Origin: an uncultured Lachnoanaerobaculum sp.
GTDB taxonomy: Bacteria; Bacillota; Clostridia; Lachnospirales; Lachnospiraceae
Direction of reading: 5' to 3'
DNA length: 27,330 nt
NCBI GenBank assembly: GCA_946999385.1
Contig: CAMQCZ010000022.1
Span: forward strand, 1 to 27,330
Within the stretch, counting starts at the first letter, position 1; the number at the start of each line of letters is the position of its first letter. Shown here one piece after another: positions 15,364 through 23,340 of this stretch. The notes under the pieces are model-generated. The model had not been told where the DNA came from and did no database searches. It saw only the letters and a program-made list of their open reading frames with translations. Both the position numbers and the translations under genes were made by a program.

Positions 15364-17056
15364 ATAAACCTCTAATCAGTTCATTGCGTATATGCCTATA
15401 AATATCATAAGAAATATATTCATCTAATATTAAAGCCTTATCAATTCTTTTAGCCAATACTTTTATATTTAATTTTTCTTTTAGTATATCAATTACATTT
15501 ATACCATTTTTTTCTAATTTTTTAAATATATTAAAGTCCTGTATTGAAAAAAGCAGGTTTTTTTCTCTAATACTTGGATTAAAATTCATATTTTTACTTG
15601 GATAGCTTAAAAACATATCTCCTGAGGGCCATTTATGAGTCTTATATGGTATAATTTGATTGGAATTTTCAGTATATAATGAATATGCCCATCTTAAGAT
15701 GCCTTTAAAATTCCATAGATATGTATATATACCTATGTATCTTGACTCTATCAGGGGACTGGAAATAAAGGTATTTAATGTTTTAGGAAAGCAGCAGGGA
15801 TACCAGGTCATATCCTTTGAATGCTTGGCTAAGGTGGATTTTATAATCCCATCTTCAATATAATCTGCAATATTTAATGAATTGATAGAAAAGCTTTTAA
15901 AATCTCCTGAATAATTATTAATAAAATTGCTGCTATGTATTGCATACTTAAATGAAATTTTTTTAGGATAGCTTGATGATATGAAGGCTTCAAATTTTTT
16001 GAATTTTTCATAATCATCAGGCTCATCGGCAACAAGCTTAGTTATCCTTAAATAATTATTTTCATCTAAATATTTAAATAAAAGCTGTAGATATTCCTTT
16101 AATTCTTTTTTAGTTCTTATATAGTCAAAGATTTGTTCGTCTTCATCATAAAAGCTTATGCGTATAGGATCTTCATAATCTAAAAGAGGGGATTTAAAGT
16201 CTTTTCCATGCCAATTTCCTATAAGTCCGAATAGATTTATTTCATCCTTTATTCCATATTTTTGACAGAGCTTTATATATTTATCAAGATATGAAAAATT
16301 TAATTTTAAAATATTATTTTTTTTAGTTACCTTGATGATATTATATTCATAAAGTCTTGATGAATTTTCTTTTATTTCAAAGCAGCCTTGACCTGCCCAA
16401 GGAAAATCGGATACACATAAATCTATTACTTTTTGACCGAGCTTTGCTAAGGATTTTAAGTTTTTTTCTATAATATTAAAGTGTTTTTCACTAAAATATG
16501 ACAGAGAGTAGCATCTTGCAAGACTACAAGGATGTTGCCAAAGATCAAGAAAAAATATATTATCCTCTTTTTCAAGGCAGAAGTCTAATATATTTATAGT
16601 TATATCACTACTGTCTATTAGAATTTCTTTATCATAAGAATTATTTTTATATAGATTAAAATGTAAAGATAGTTTATTATATTTATAATTTTTAGATATT
16701 TTTCCTGATATATATATTGGGATGGTATTGGTTTCATAATATAAGCTATTTTCATCGCTTAACATATCTGCATATAAAATACCGTCATCAGCTTTTACGT
16801 AAGCTGTAAGCTTGGAGCTTATTGAAAATGTATCTGTAGATTTTTCTACGATTTCAAAACGATATCTATCAGAAAGTCCCCACCAAGGCAAATCAAAGTT
16901 TTTATTTAAACAGATAAAGCTTGGATTTTTAGTTTTAAAGCTGACAAAGAAGCCAAATTCCTCATTTTGAATGACAGATATATTTGTAATAATATTTGTA
17001 TCATCATTATATTTATCTAAAGTGTTAAAGCTATGTGTACTATCATATATTTTCAT
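15353..17056 (-). CDS. DUF4091 / glycoside hydrolase family 123-like protein
   Basis: A 567-aa protein without signal peptide or membrane segment, so cytoplasmic. The N-terminal about 165 residues look like a beta-sandwich. The central TIM-barrel-like part contains LVADEPDD with adjacent Asp344-Glu345, the position and pairing expected for the catalytic residues of GH123. The C-terminal DUF4091 hallmarks are LNTFISSPLIESRYIGIYTY, then WNFKGILRWAYSL, GDMFLSYPS and PSIREKNLLFSIQD. GH123 enzymes remove beta-N-acetylgalactosamine, but many DUF4091 proteins are uncharacterised. GGAG lies 6 nt before ATG 17056. An in-frame ATG at 17068 provides that SD and is less likely. As first gene of the corrinoid operon it may prepare, or itself act on, the methylated substrate, which is inference. 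Confidence 0.8.
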   Translation of the reverse strand: MKIYDSTHSFNTLDKYNDDTNIITNISVIQNEEFGFFVSFKTKNPSFICLNKNFDLPWWGLSDRYRFEIVEKSTDTFSISSKLTAYVKADDGILYADMLSDENSLYYETNTIPIYISGKISKNYKYNKLSLHFNLYKNNSYDKEILIDSSDITINILDFCLEKEDNIFFLDLWQHPCSLARCYSLSYFSEKHFNIIEKNLKSLAKLGQKVIDLCVSDFPWAGQGCFEIKENSSRLYEYNIIKVTKKNNILKLNFSYLDKYIKLCQKYGIKDEINLFGLIGNWHGKDFKSPLLDYEDPIRISFYDEDEQIFDYIRTKKELKEYLQLLFKYLDENNYLRITKLVADEPDDYEKFKKFEAFISSSYPKKISFKYAIHSSNFINNYSGDFKSFSINSLNIADYIEDGIIKSTLAKHSKDMTWYPCCFPKTLNTFISSPLIESRYIGIYTYLWNFKGILRWAYSLYTENSNQIIPYKTHKWPSGDMFLSYPSKNMNFNPSIREKNLLFSIQDFNIFKKLEKNGINVIDILKEKLNIKVLAKRIDKALILDEYISYDIYRHIRNELIRGLYEK

Positions 17057-17100
17057 TATATTCTCCATTTACAAATACTGCTTAAATTTTAGGATAAATA

Positions 17101-17128
17101 AGTATATAAATAAAATTGATTTTATCAA
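17101..17128 (-). promoter_or_regulatory. Promoter of the DUF4091-corrinoid-RACo operon
   Basis: On the minus strand, -35 TTGATA (17123-17128) and -10 TATACT (17101-17106) are 16 nt apart, about 45 nt upstream of the chosen DUF4091 start. The assignment is from consensus and position. Confidence 0.65.
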
Positions 17129-17129
17129 T
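17115..17129. promoter_or_regulatory. Candidate operator: inverted repeat inside the corrinoid promoter
   Basis: ATTGAT-TTT-ATCAAT is a 6-3-6 perfect inverted repeat that covers the -35 element and part of the spacer of the minus-strand promoter. A repressor bound here would block RNA polymerase. The nearby TetR-type regulator (11718-12419) is the obvious candidate, but repeats of this size occur by chance in AT-rich DNA. Confidence 0.35.
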
Positions 17130-17168
17130 AACATAAGCTATTTATAAAAAATAACTATAGTGATTTTG

Positions 17169-17197
17169 TAGCTTTTAATATATAGCTTTGATATAAT
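17169..17197 (+). promoter_or_regulatory. Extended -10 promoter with direct repeats, for the sugar transporter operon
   Basis: TGATATAAT at 17189-17197 is a perfect -10 with the TGn extension, which makes a good -35 unnecessary, and none is seen at 17 nt. Just upstream TAGCTTT occurs twice (17169-17175 and 17183-17189) with 14-bp periodicity. These could be activator sites, because the second copy touches the -10. Transcription would begin near 17204. Confidence 0.5.
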
Positions 17198-17229
17198 CGG
17201 AAATGCTTTACAGTATTTATTATAATATG

Positions 17230-17263
17230 AAAGGAGAGTATGCAAGGCATACCGGTATTATGA
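17230..17263 (+). promoter_or_regulatory. Displaced SD and 7-codon mini-ORF before the first lipoprotein gene
   Basis: AAAGGAG (17230-17236) is the only strong SD in this leader but lies 23 nt before the lipoprotein ATG at 17260. An ATG at 17240 opens a frame reading MQGIPVL, whose TGA (17261-17263) overlaps the lipoprotein ATG as ATGA. The SD-to-ATG gap for the mini-ORF is short (3 nt). The palindrome ATACCGGTAT (17249-17258) lies just before the lipoprotein start. This may be translational coupling or a regulated leader; function is unproven. Confidence 0.35.
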
Positions 17264-18528
17264 GAAAAAATTTAAAATTTATGTTTCTGACTTTTGCCAT
17301 AGTAGGAAGCTTTTTGACAGCTTGTTCATCAAATAAAAAAAATGATGAAAATATTAATAAAACACAGGATAGTCAAGTGGCTAAAGAAGCAGATAATAAT
17401 CAAAGCTTAATAAGGCTGTTAGTTCCGGGATATGATTCAGGTTATTTAAAAAAAGAGCTTGATAATGGTATTAAAGGCTTTGAAAAAGAAAATAAGAATG
17501 TAAAGGTTGAAATAGTTTCTGTTGGATGGGATGAGCTTAATTCTAAAATAGTATCATTATATCAGGCAGGAGATGCTCCTGATATTATGTTAACCGGTTC
17601 AAGAACTCTATCTCAATTAGTTTCATTAGGTGTTTCTCAAGAATTAGATCAATATATGGATGCCGATTTTATTGACAAAAGAGTAAAATCTGTTTTAGAT
17701 ACAGGAAAGGTTTATGGTAAGCAATATGGAATACCTATGGCATTTTCTTCAAGAGCCTTATATTATAGAAGTGATTTGATTGAAAAAGCACCTACAAATT
17801 GGCAGGAGCTGTTTGATATTGCAAATGATATTAAAAATAAGAATGATAATTTATATGGTTTTGCAATACCTACCGATTTAACCAGCGGTACAGATGAATT
17901 ATTAAATTTTATTTATCAGAATGATGGTGCATTAGTAGATGATAAAGGGAATTTTACCTTAAATAGTCAGGAAAATATTGAAACATTGGAATATTTAAAA
18001 AAATTTAATGATGCTAAATTAGTACCTGATGTTGTAAGCACAAAGCGTGATGATCAGGCAAAATTATTTGCAAATGGTAATTTGGCTATGTTTATTTCAG
18101 GTCCATGGGAAAAGGAAACTTTGGATGCTTCAGCCGATAAATATCCTTACTCAGTAGCACCGCTACCAAGTGGGAAAAAACAGGCAGAGACTTTAGTTAC
18201 AGATTCATATGTTATATCAAGTATAAGTAAAAACAAAGATTTGGCATGGGAATTTGTTAAATTTATGGGACAATATGAATATCAAAGATCAGTATCTGAG
18301 GCTTTTTCATGGTTCCCTATTTTGAAAGAAGAATTTAATGATGAAAGATTTAAAACAGATTTTATGCAAGCTTTTGCAAAAGGTATAGATTATGGTATAA
18401 GTGAGCCGGCTGTTAAGGATTGGGACACATTCAATAAAAGCTTTTTAACTGCTGTACAAAAATCTTTAACAGGTCAAGTCAAAGTTAAAGAGGCATTAGA
18501 TGAAGCACAAATGGAATTGCAAAATTAA
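17260..18528 (+). CDS. Extracellular sugar-binding lipoprotein, ABC transporter (CUT1 family)
   Basis: A 422-aa solute-binding protein. A type II signal peptide, MRKNLKFMFLTFAIVGSFLT then A-C, puts the lipidated cysteine at residue 22. The mature part shows the family 1 (UgpB/MalE-like) fold features: FEKENKNVKVEIVSVGWDEL, AGDAPDIMLTGS, YGIPMAFSSRALYYRSDLI and LFANGNLAMFISGPWE. It captures a sugar or sugar-like ligand outside the cell and delivers it to the two permeases that follow. An in-frame ATG at 17203 and another at 17227 would place extra residues before the signal peptide and lack an SD. ATG 17260 gives a normal lipoprotein signal. The ligand cannot be read from sequence. Confidence 0.92.
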   Translation: MRKNLKFMFLTFAIVGSFLTACSSNKKNDENINKTQDSQVAKEADNNQSLIRLLVPGYDSGYLKKELDNGIKGFEKENKNVKVEIVSVGWDELNSKIVSLYQAGDAPDIMLTGSRTLSQLVSLGVSQELDQYMDADFIDKRVKSVLDTGKVYGKQYGIPMAFSSRALYYRSDLIEKAPTNWQELFDIANDIKNKNDNLYGFAIPTDLTSGTDELLNFIYQNDGALVDDKGNFTLNSQENIETLEYLKKFNDAKLVPDVVSTKRDDQAKLFANGNLAMFISGPWEKETLDASADKYPYSVAPLPSGKKQAETLVTDSYVISSISKNKDLAWEFVKFMGQYEYQRSVSEAFSWFPILKEEFNDERFKTDFMQAFAKGIDYGISEPAVKDWDTFNKSFLTAVQKSLTGQVKVKEALDEAQMELQN

Positions 18529-19399
18529 TAAAAAAATAAAAGATAAAATAGTTCCCTATTTGCTATTAGTACCTCTATTTTTGATGGTAGCAATACTATT
18601 TGCTTATCCTATTATTAGAGTAATAATTGGAGCATTTAGTAAAATATCCATATTAGATGCCAAGCTTGTATTTGTAGGCTTTGAAAATTATAAAAAAGTA
18701 TTTTCATCATCTATATTTGTTCCTACAATGGTATTGACCTTTAAATATGCCATAATAACAATCTTTTTAAAATTATTTTTTGGTTTTATTATGGCTTTAT
18801 TTATGAATAGTGATATATATTTTCCAAGGACCTTGAAATTTTTGTCGATATTACCTTGGGCATTGCAGCAAGTTACAGTTGCAGTTATTTGGAAATGGAT
18901 TTTAGATGGTAACTATGGGTATTTAAATTATTATTTACAAAAATTTAATATTATTAATGCTAATATAAATTTCTTATCACATCCTAGGATTGCTTTTTTT
19001 ATGGTAAGTATAGTTGATGCTTGGCTTGGTTTGCCTATGGTAGCTATGATGTTTATGTCAGGTCTTGCAAGTATTAATCCAAATTTGTATGAAGCTGCAA
19101 AGGTTGACGGTGCAGGCTTATTTATTCGCTTCTTTTATATCACCTGTCCATCTATGAAAAAATTGTTTTTGATAATTTTAACTTTGGTAGGTATATGGAC
19201 CTTTAATTCTTTTAATGTAATATTTGTACTTACGGGTGGTGGACCGATGAGAAGTACTGAAACCCTGATATTTAAAATTTATGAGGAGGCATTTTCAAAA
19301 TTTGATTTAGGTGTTTCTTATGCTTTGTCCGTTATAGCAGTACTTATTTTATTTTTATTTACACTGATATATTATAAGTTGGACGTGGAGGAGGATTAA
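18500..19399 (+). CDS. Sugar ABC transporter permease, MalF/UgpA-like
   Basis: A 299-aa inner-membrane permease with six predicted membrane helices. The binding-protein-dependent transport EAA loop is LYEAAKVDGAGLFIRFFYIT, which contacts the ATPase. ILPWALQQVTVAVIWKWILD and FNVIFVLTGGGPMRSTETL are typical of UgpA/MalF-like CUT1 permeases. The start at 18500 lies inside the end of the lipoprotein gene (29-nt overlap) and has AAGAGG 6 nt upstream, so translation is coupled. It pairs with the permease at 19399-20235. Confidence 0.92.
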   Translation: MKHKWNCKINKKIKDKIVPYLLLVPLFLMVAILFAYPIIRVIIGAFSKISILDAKLVFVGFENYKKVFSSSIFVPTMVLTFKYAIITIFLKLFFGFIMALFMNSDIYFPRTLKFLSILPWALQQVTVAVIWKWILDGNYGYLNYYLQKFNIINANINFLSHPRIAFFMVSIVDAWLGLPMVAMMFMSGLASINPNLYEAAKVDGAGLFIRFFYITCPSMKKLFLIILTLVGIWTFNSFNVIFVLTGGGPMRSTETLIFKIYEEAFSKFDLGVSYALSVIAVLILFLFTLIYYKLDVEED

Positions 19400-20235
19400 T
19401 GCTTAATAAAAAAAATATATTGAAATTTTTACGTACATTTATTTATGCTATATATATTTTTATATTTATAAGTCCTATATTTATTATGTTGAATACATCC
19501 TTAAAAAAATATGAGGATATAATAAAATGGCCTCCTACATGGTTTTTAAGAAAATTTGAATGGATTAATTATAAAGTAGTATTATTTGGGGAAAAATCAA
19601 TATTACCTGCATTGAAAAATAGTCTGATAGTATCAAGTTGTAGTTCAATAATATGTATTATTGTAGGTATTTTAGCAGCTTATGCTATTTCAAGATATAA
19701 ATTCAGATTTAGAAAAATTGTTATGCTTATAATTATACTGACACAGATGTTTTCAGAGGTAATATTAGCGACGCCTATTTATATAGTATTTAAAAATTTG
19801 AATTTATTGGATACAAAATTGGCTTTAATAATTGCAAATTGTGCCATATGCTTACCTATGAGCCTTTGGCTGTTATATTCATATTTTACAGATATTCCAA
19901 AGGAAATAGAAGAAGCCTCTTGGGTTGATGGTTGTTCAAGATTACAGGGTGTTATATATATTTTGGCTCCGCTTATATTCCCCGGGCTTATAACTGCATT
20001 TTTGTTTGCATTTATAAGAGCTTATGGTGATTTGATTTTTTCAAGAACATTTATTTTAACATCTGCAAATAGAACTATAGCAATGGCACTTACAGATTTC
20101 CAATCTCTTTATAAGACAACATGGGAAACTCAAATGGCTGCAAGTGTTATATCCATGCTTCCGACATTATTAATATTTATATTTATACAAAAATATTTAA
20201 TCAAAGGAATCTTAGGTGATAGTATAAAAGCTTAA
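19399..20235 (+). CDS. Sugar ABC transporter permease, MalG/UgpE-like
   Basis: A 278-aa permease with six predicted helices. The EAA loop is IEEASWVDGCSRLQGVIYIL and the C-terminus, YLIKGILGDSIKA, is the usual CUT1 MalG-type ending. NTSLKKYEDIIKWPPTWF is the standard extracytoplasmic start. It starts within the preceding stop (TAATG), with GGAGGAGG just upstream, one of the best SDs in the window. It forms the membrane channel with the previous gene product. No ATP-binding subunit follows, so a shared MsmX/UgpC-like ATPase encoded elsewhere is expected. Confidence 0.92.
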   Translation: MLNKKNILKFLRTFIYAIYIFIFISPIFIMLNTSLKKYEDIIKWPPTWFLRKFEWINYKVVLFGEKSILPALKNSLIVSSCSSIICIIVGILAAYAISRYKFRFRKIVMLIIILTQMFSEVILATPIYIVFKNLNLLDTKLALIIANCAICLPMSLWLLYSYFTDIPKEIEEASWVDGCSRLQGVIYILAPLIFPGLITAFLFAFIRAYGDLIFSRTFILTSANRTIAMALTDFQSLYKTTWETQMAASVISMLPTLLIFIFIQKYLIKGILGDSIKA

Positions 20236-20242
20236 ATATAAG

Positions 20243-20283
20243 AAAGGAGAATATTGATATATTTATTATATCATACAAAATAG
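20243..20283 (+). promoter_or_regulatory. Displaced SD, 9-codon mini-ORF and hairpin before the second lipoprotein gene
   Basis: AAAGGAG at 20243-20249 is 36 nt before the lipoprotein ATG (20286), too far for direct use. TTG at 20254, 4 nt after the SD, opens a 9-codon frame ending TAG at 20281-20283, 2 nt before that ATG. A stem of 7 bp (TGATATA 20255-20261 with TATATCA 20267-20273) lies between. The layout repeats that seen before the first lipoprotein gene. Confidence 0.35.
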
Positions 20284-20285
20284 CT

Positions 20286-21584
20286 ATGAAAAAAATATTA
20301 AAAAGTACTTGTATTTTAGGACTTACGTTACTTAGCTTAACAGCTTGTAGCACAAATAAAGAAAAAGCACAAGAGGTAGGCTCAAATGAAGCTGTTGAAG
20401 CTCAAAACACAAATCAAACAGGTGAAGCCTTACAGGTTATGTTGCCGGAATGGGCGGCTCCATCAGATAAGCTTTTACAGGAATTTAAATCTTTATCAGG
20501 TGTTGATGTTGTGGTAAATAAGGTTGACTGGGACGCTATACGTGATAAAATCGGAATTGCCGCAAGCGGAGGTAATGCGGCCGCCGATGTTGTAGAGGTT
20601 GATTGGTCTTGGGTAGGAGAATTTAACAGTGCTGATTGGCTTGAACCTATTTTTGTTACTGATGATCAAAAAAAGGATATGCCTACAATTTCATCATTTA
20701 GTATAGGAGATAAGGTTCTTGCTATTCCATATTCTAATGATTATAGAATAGCTTATTATAATAAAAATCATTTTGAAGCGGCAGGAATTAATGAAGCACC
20801 TAAAACTTATGATGATATATATAAGGATATGAAAGCAATTAAGGAAAAGGGTATTGTCGAGCATCCATATCCACTTGTGCTTACAGCAGAGGAAAAGGCT
20901 TGTACAGGCTTGATTTGGACAGCCTTTACTATGAATGGTAAAGTATTTAATGATGATGATACATTAAATGAAGAGTCTGTAAAAGATGCATTAAAATTTT
21001 ATGATAAGCTTATCAAAGATGATCTTGTAGATCCTGCGGATAAAACTGCAAATGGTATAGAAACCTATAGAAGGATAGCAACAGGTAGTGCGAGCTTTTT
21101 AACAGGACCTACATCATATATATCAACTGTAGAGGATAGTGAAAAAAGTCAGGTTGTAGGTCAAATTCAAGCCATTTTGATGCCGGGTAAGACAGATACG
21201 GCAAAGGTTACTATGGCATTACCGGAGGCTTTGGGTATTACTAAATTTTCAAAAAACAAAGATATGGCAAGAGCATTTATAGACTGGTATACAAGTGCAG
21301 ATGTTCAAAAAAAATTAAATGAAGAGCTTGGTAATTTACCTACAAGAAATTCAGTGTTGGAAGAGTTGATAAATGAAGGGAAAATAAAAAATCCCGGTGC
21401 TATGCTTGAAGAAGCAAAGCTTATAGCTTCACCTTTTCCAAATGGAGTACCTGTATACTATAGCGAGATGAGTAATGCTATATATAATGCTATTAATGGC
21501 ATGGCACTTGGAAATTTAAATGTAGATGAGGCATTTGAACAAATGGATACAAAAATAAAAGAAATTATAAAAGAAAATAAATAA
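20286..21584 (+). CDS. Second extracellular sugar-binding lipoprotein, ABC transporter (CUT1 family)
   Basis: A 432-aa solute-binding protein with lipoprotein signal MKKILKSTCILGLTLLSLTA and the lipidated Cys21. A low-complexity linker rich in Glu, Ala, Asn and Gln (about 22-47) tethers the binding domain. Family 1 features include FKSLSGVDVVVNKVDWDAIR, AADVVEVDWSWVGEF, IPYSNDYRIAYYNKNHFEAAG and ARAFIDWYTSADVQKKL. Its sequence differs clearly from the lipoprotein at 17260-18528, so the two systems probably bind different ligands. It follows the first transporter set by 50 nt with no terminator between, so one long transcript is likely. Expression relative to its permeases is probably set by the hairpin at 21590-21620. 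Confidence 0.92.
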   Translation: MKKILKSTCILGLTLLSLTACSTNKEKAQEVGSNEAVEAQNTNQTGEALQVMLPEWAAPSDKLLQEFKSLSGVDVVVNKVDWDAIRDKIGIAASGGNAAADVVEVDWSWVGEFNSADWLEPIFVTDDQKKDMPTISSFSIGDKVLAIPYSNDYRIAYYNKNHFEAAGINEAPKTYDDIYKDMKAIKEKGIVEHPYPLVLTAEEKACTGLIWTAFTMNGKVFNDDDTLNEESVKDALKFYDKLIKDDLVDPADKTANGIETYRRIATGSASFLTGPTSYISTVEDSEKSQVVGQIQAILMPGKTDTAKVTMALPEALGITKFSKNKDMARAFIDWYTSADVQKKLNEELGNLPTRNSVLEELINEGKIKNPGAMLEEAKLIASPFPNGVPVYYSEMSNAIYNAINGMALGNLNVDEAFEQMDTKIKEIIKENK

Positions 21585-21589
21585 TATTA

Positions 21590-21620
21590 TATAAAATGCG
21601 AGCAAAGCTCGCATTTTATA
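21590..21620 (+). terminator. Intercistronic stem-loop, likely partial terminator/mRNA stabiliser
   Basis: A perfect 14-bp stem (21590-21603 with 21607-21620, core ATGCGAGC/GCTCGCAT) and a 3-nt AAA loop. The right arm ends in TTTTATA, giving a weak U-tract. It sits between a binding-protein gene and its permease gene, where such hairpins commonly raise the binding protein to permease ratio. It is perfectly symmetric and could act in either direction. Confidence 0.75.
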
Positions 21621-21634
21621 AAATTAAGGATAAT

Positions 21635-22501
21635 ATGAAAAAAGACAGGCTTGCTTATATTTTGTTATTACCAATGCTTATTATTATGCTTGCATTAGTA
21701 ATTTACCCTATAATAGAAACATTTATATATAGCTTGAGAAAATGGAAGCTTACACGCCCTAATAATATAAAATTTATAGGATTTAGAAATTATATTAATA
21801 TATTAAGCTCTAAATCTTTTTTATATAGCTTGATAAATACAATTTTTATATTATGTATGGTCATTATTATTACAACGATATGTTCCATTCTTTTAGCTTT
21901 ATTTTTAAATATAAAAAGTAAAATTTCCGGCTTATTGCTTGCTATTACTATATTTCCATGGGCTTTGCCACCTTTTGTAAATGCCTTGCTTTGGAAATTT
22001 GTATTTTATTCAGGATATGGATTTCTAAACAAATTTTTAATCAGGCTTCATTTTATAAATCAACCTATAGAGTGGTTAAATACAAGATATAGTTTGTTAG
22101 TAATTGTATCTATAGTTGTTTCATATAGGCTTATACCATTTATGACATTGGTATGTCTTGCAGGTAGACAGTCAATATCAGTAGATATTATTGAAGCTGC
22201 TAAAATAGATGGGGCGGGTCCTTTTATTATTTTTACAAAATTACTAAGCCCTTTAATGTTACCATTCATAGCAATAGGTATAACATCAACATCAATAAAT
22301 GCAATAAATGTATTTGATGAAATAGTTGCACTCAGTGGATACTCGGATATCGGTAAAAGCATTTTAATAGAAAGCTATCTTACAACTTTTTCATTTATGG
22401 AATTTGGCAAAGGAAGTGCCTATACTTATATAGTAATGCTTTTAGCCGCTATCTTAGGTTTTATTTATATAAAAAATTTAAATAAGGAGCTTGAATATTA
22501 A
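21635..22501 (+). CDS. Sugar ABC transporter permease, MalF/UgpA-like (second set)
   Basis: A 288-aa permease with six predicted helices. It has the EAA loop IIEAAKIDGAGPFIIFTKLL and the UgpA-like segments YILLLPMLIIMLALVIYPI and IFPWALPPFVNALLWKFVF. ATG 21635 has AAGGA 4 nt upstream. An in-frame ATG at 21596 lies inside the intercistronic hairpin and would add 13 unsupported residues. It acts with the lipoprotein at 20286-21584 and the next permease, whose start overlaps this stop by 1 nt (TAATG). Confidence 0.91.
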   Translation: MKKDRLAYILLLPMLIIMLALVIYPIIETFIYSLRKWKLTRPNNIKFIGFRNYINILSSKSFLYSLINTIFILCMVIIITTICSILLALFLNIKSKISGLLLAITIFPWALPPFVNALLWKFVFYSGYGFLNKFLIRLHFINQPIEWLNTRYSLLVIVSIVVSYRLIPFMTLVCLAGRQSISVDIIEAAKIDGAGPFIIFTKLLSPLMLPFIAIGITSTSINAINVFDEIVALSGYSDIGKSILIESYLTTFSFMEFGKGSAYTYIVMLLAAILGFIYIKNLNKELEY

Positions 22502-23340
22502 TGAAGCTTATAAAAAAGATAATATACATATTTATATTGCTAATTTTCTTTATAATATATATAGGACCTATACTTTGGACATTTATTATATCAATAACAC
22601 CGGATTCTATGGTTTTATCAAAATCTACAAACTTTTTACCGGACAGGCTCAGCTTTAAAAATTATTTAATATTATTTGATATAAATTCAAATCAAGGAAA
22701 GCTTTTATATTATGGTATTAGAAATTCAATAAATTCAAGTATATTAACGATAATAGTATGTATACCGATAGCCTTATTATCTGCTATTGCACTTAGTCGT
22801 CTTAATTTTAAAGGAAAAAACCTTATAAAAAATTCTTTGCTTATAACTATGGCTATACCTGTTATGGCAACTATAATACCTATTTATAAATTATTTATGC
22901 AGCTTAGATTGTTAAATAATATGTATTCACTTTGTTTAGTTTATGTAACATCATATTTACCAATCATTACTTGGTTAATATTCAATTATTTTTCTACAAT
23001 ACCTAAGAATTTAGATGAGGCGGCTATGGTAGACGGCTGTAATTTTATGCAGGTATTTTTAAAAATAATTTTACCATTATCATATCCTATATTGCTTTCT
23101 TCGATATTAATAATTTTTTTGAGTACCTGGAGTCAGTTTCAGATACCGCTTATTTTATCTTCCAATATTGAAACTAAACCAATTAGTATAGTAACATCGG
23201 AATTTGTTACCAAGGATACTTTACAATATGGTCTTACAGCAGGTGCAGGGATAATAGCAATATTTCCACCGATGCTTATGGCAATATTTTTCAGAAAATT
23301 TTTAACCTCAGGAATGATGAAGGGCTCGGTAAAGGCATGA
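22501..23340 (+). CDS. Sugar ABC transporter permease, MalG/UgpE-like (second set)
   Basis: A 279-aa permease with six predicted helices. The EAA loop is LDEAAMVDGCNFMQVFLKI and the C-terminus, FLTSGMMKGSVKA, is the classic CUT1 MalG-type tail. It completes the second importer. The stop overlaps the next gene's start as ATGA, so the acyltransferase gene is translationally coupled to the transporter. As in the first set, no ATPase gene is nearby. Confidence 0.92.
   Translation: MKLIKKIIYIFILLIFFIIYIGPILWTFIISITPDSMVLSKSTNFLPDRLSFKNYLILFDINSNQGKLLYYGIRNSINSSILTIIVCIPIALLSAIALSRLNFKGKNLIKNSLLITMAIPVMATIIPIYKLFMQLRLLNNMYSLCLVYVTSYLPIITWLIFNYFSTIPKNLDEAAMVDGCNFMQVFLKIILPLSYPILLSSILIIFLSTWSQFQIPLILSSNIETKPISIVTSEFVTKDTLQYGLTAGAGIIAIFPPMLMAIFFRKFLTSGMMKGSVKA

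Noticed and set aside
17057..17259. Cobalamin riboswitch between the corrinoid and transporter operons
   Set aside because: The minus-strand leader is only about 40 nt from the -10, and no B12-box-like sequence is visible. There is no room for the aptamer.
21596..21634. Upstream ATG for the second MalF-like permease
   Set aside because: It lies within the perfect intercistronic hairpin. ATG 21635 has a suitable SD and gives a normal permease N-terminus.
22060..22362. Minus-strand reading frame of 100 codons
   Set aside because: It lies fully inside a permease gene, has no family motif, and reflects the low-stop antisense of a hydrophobic coding sequence.
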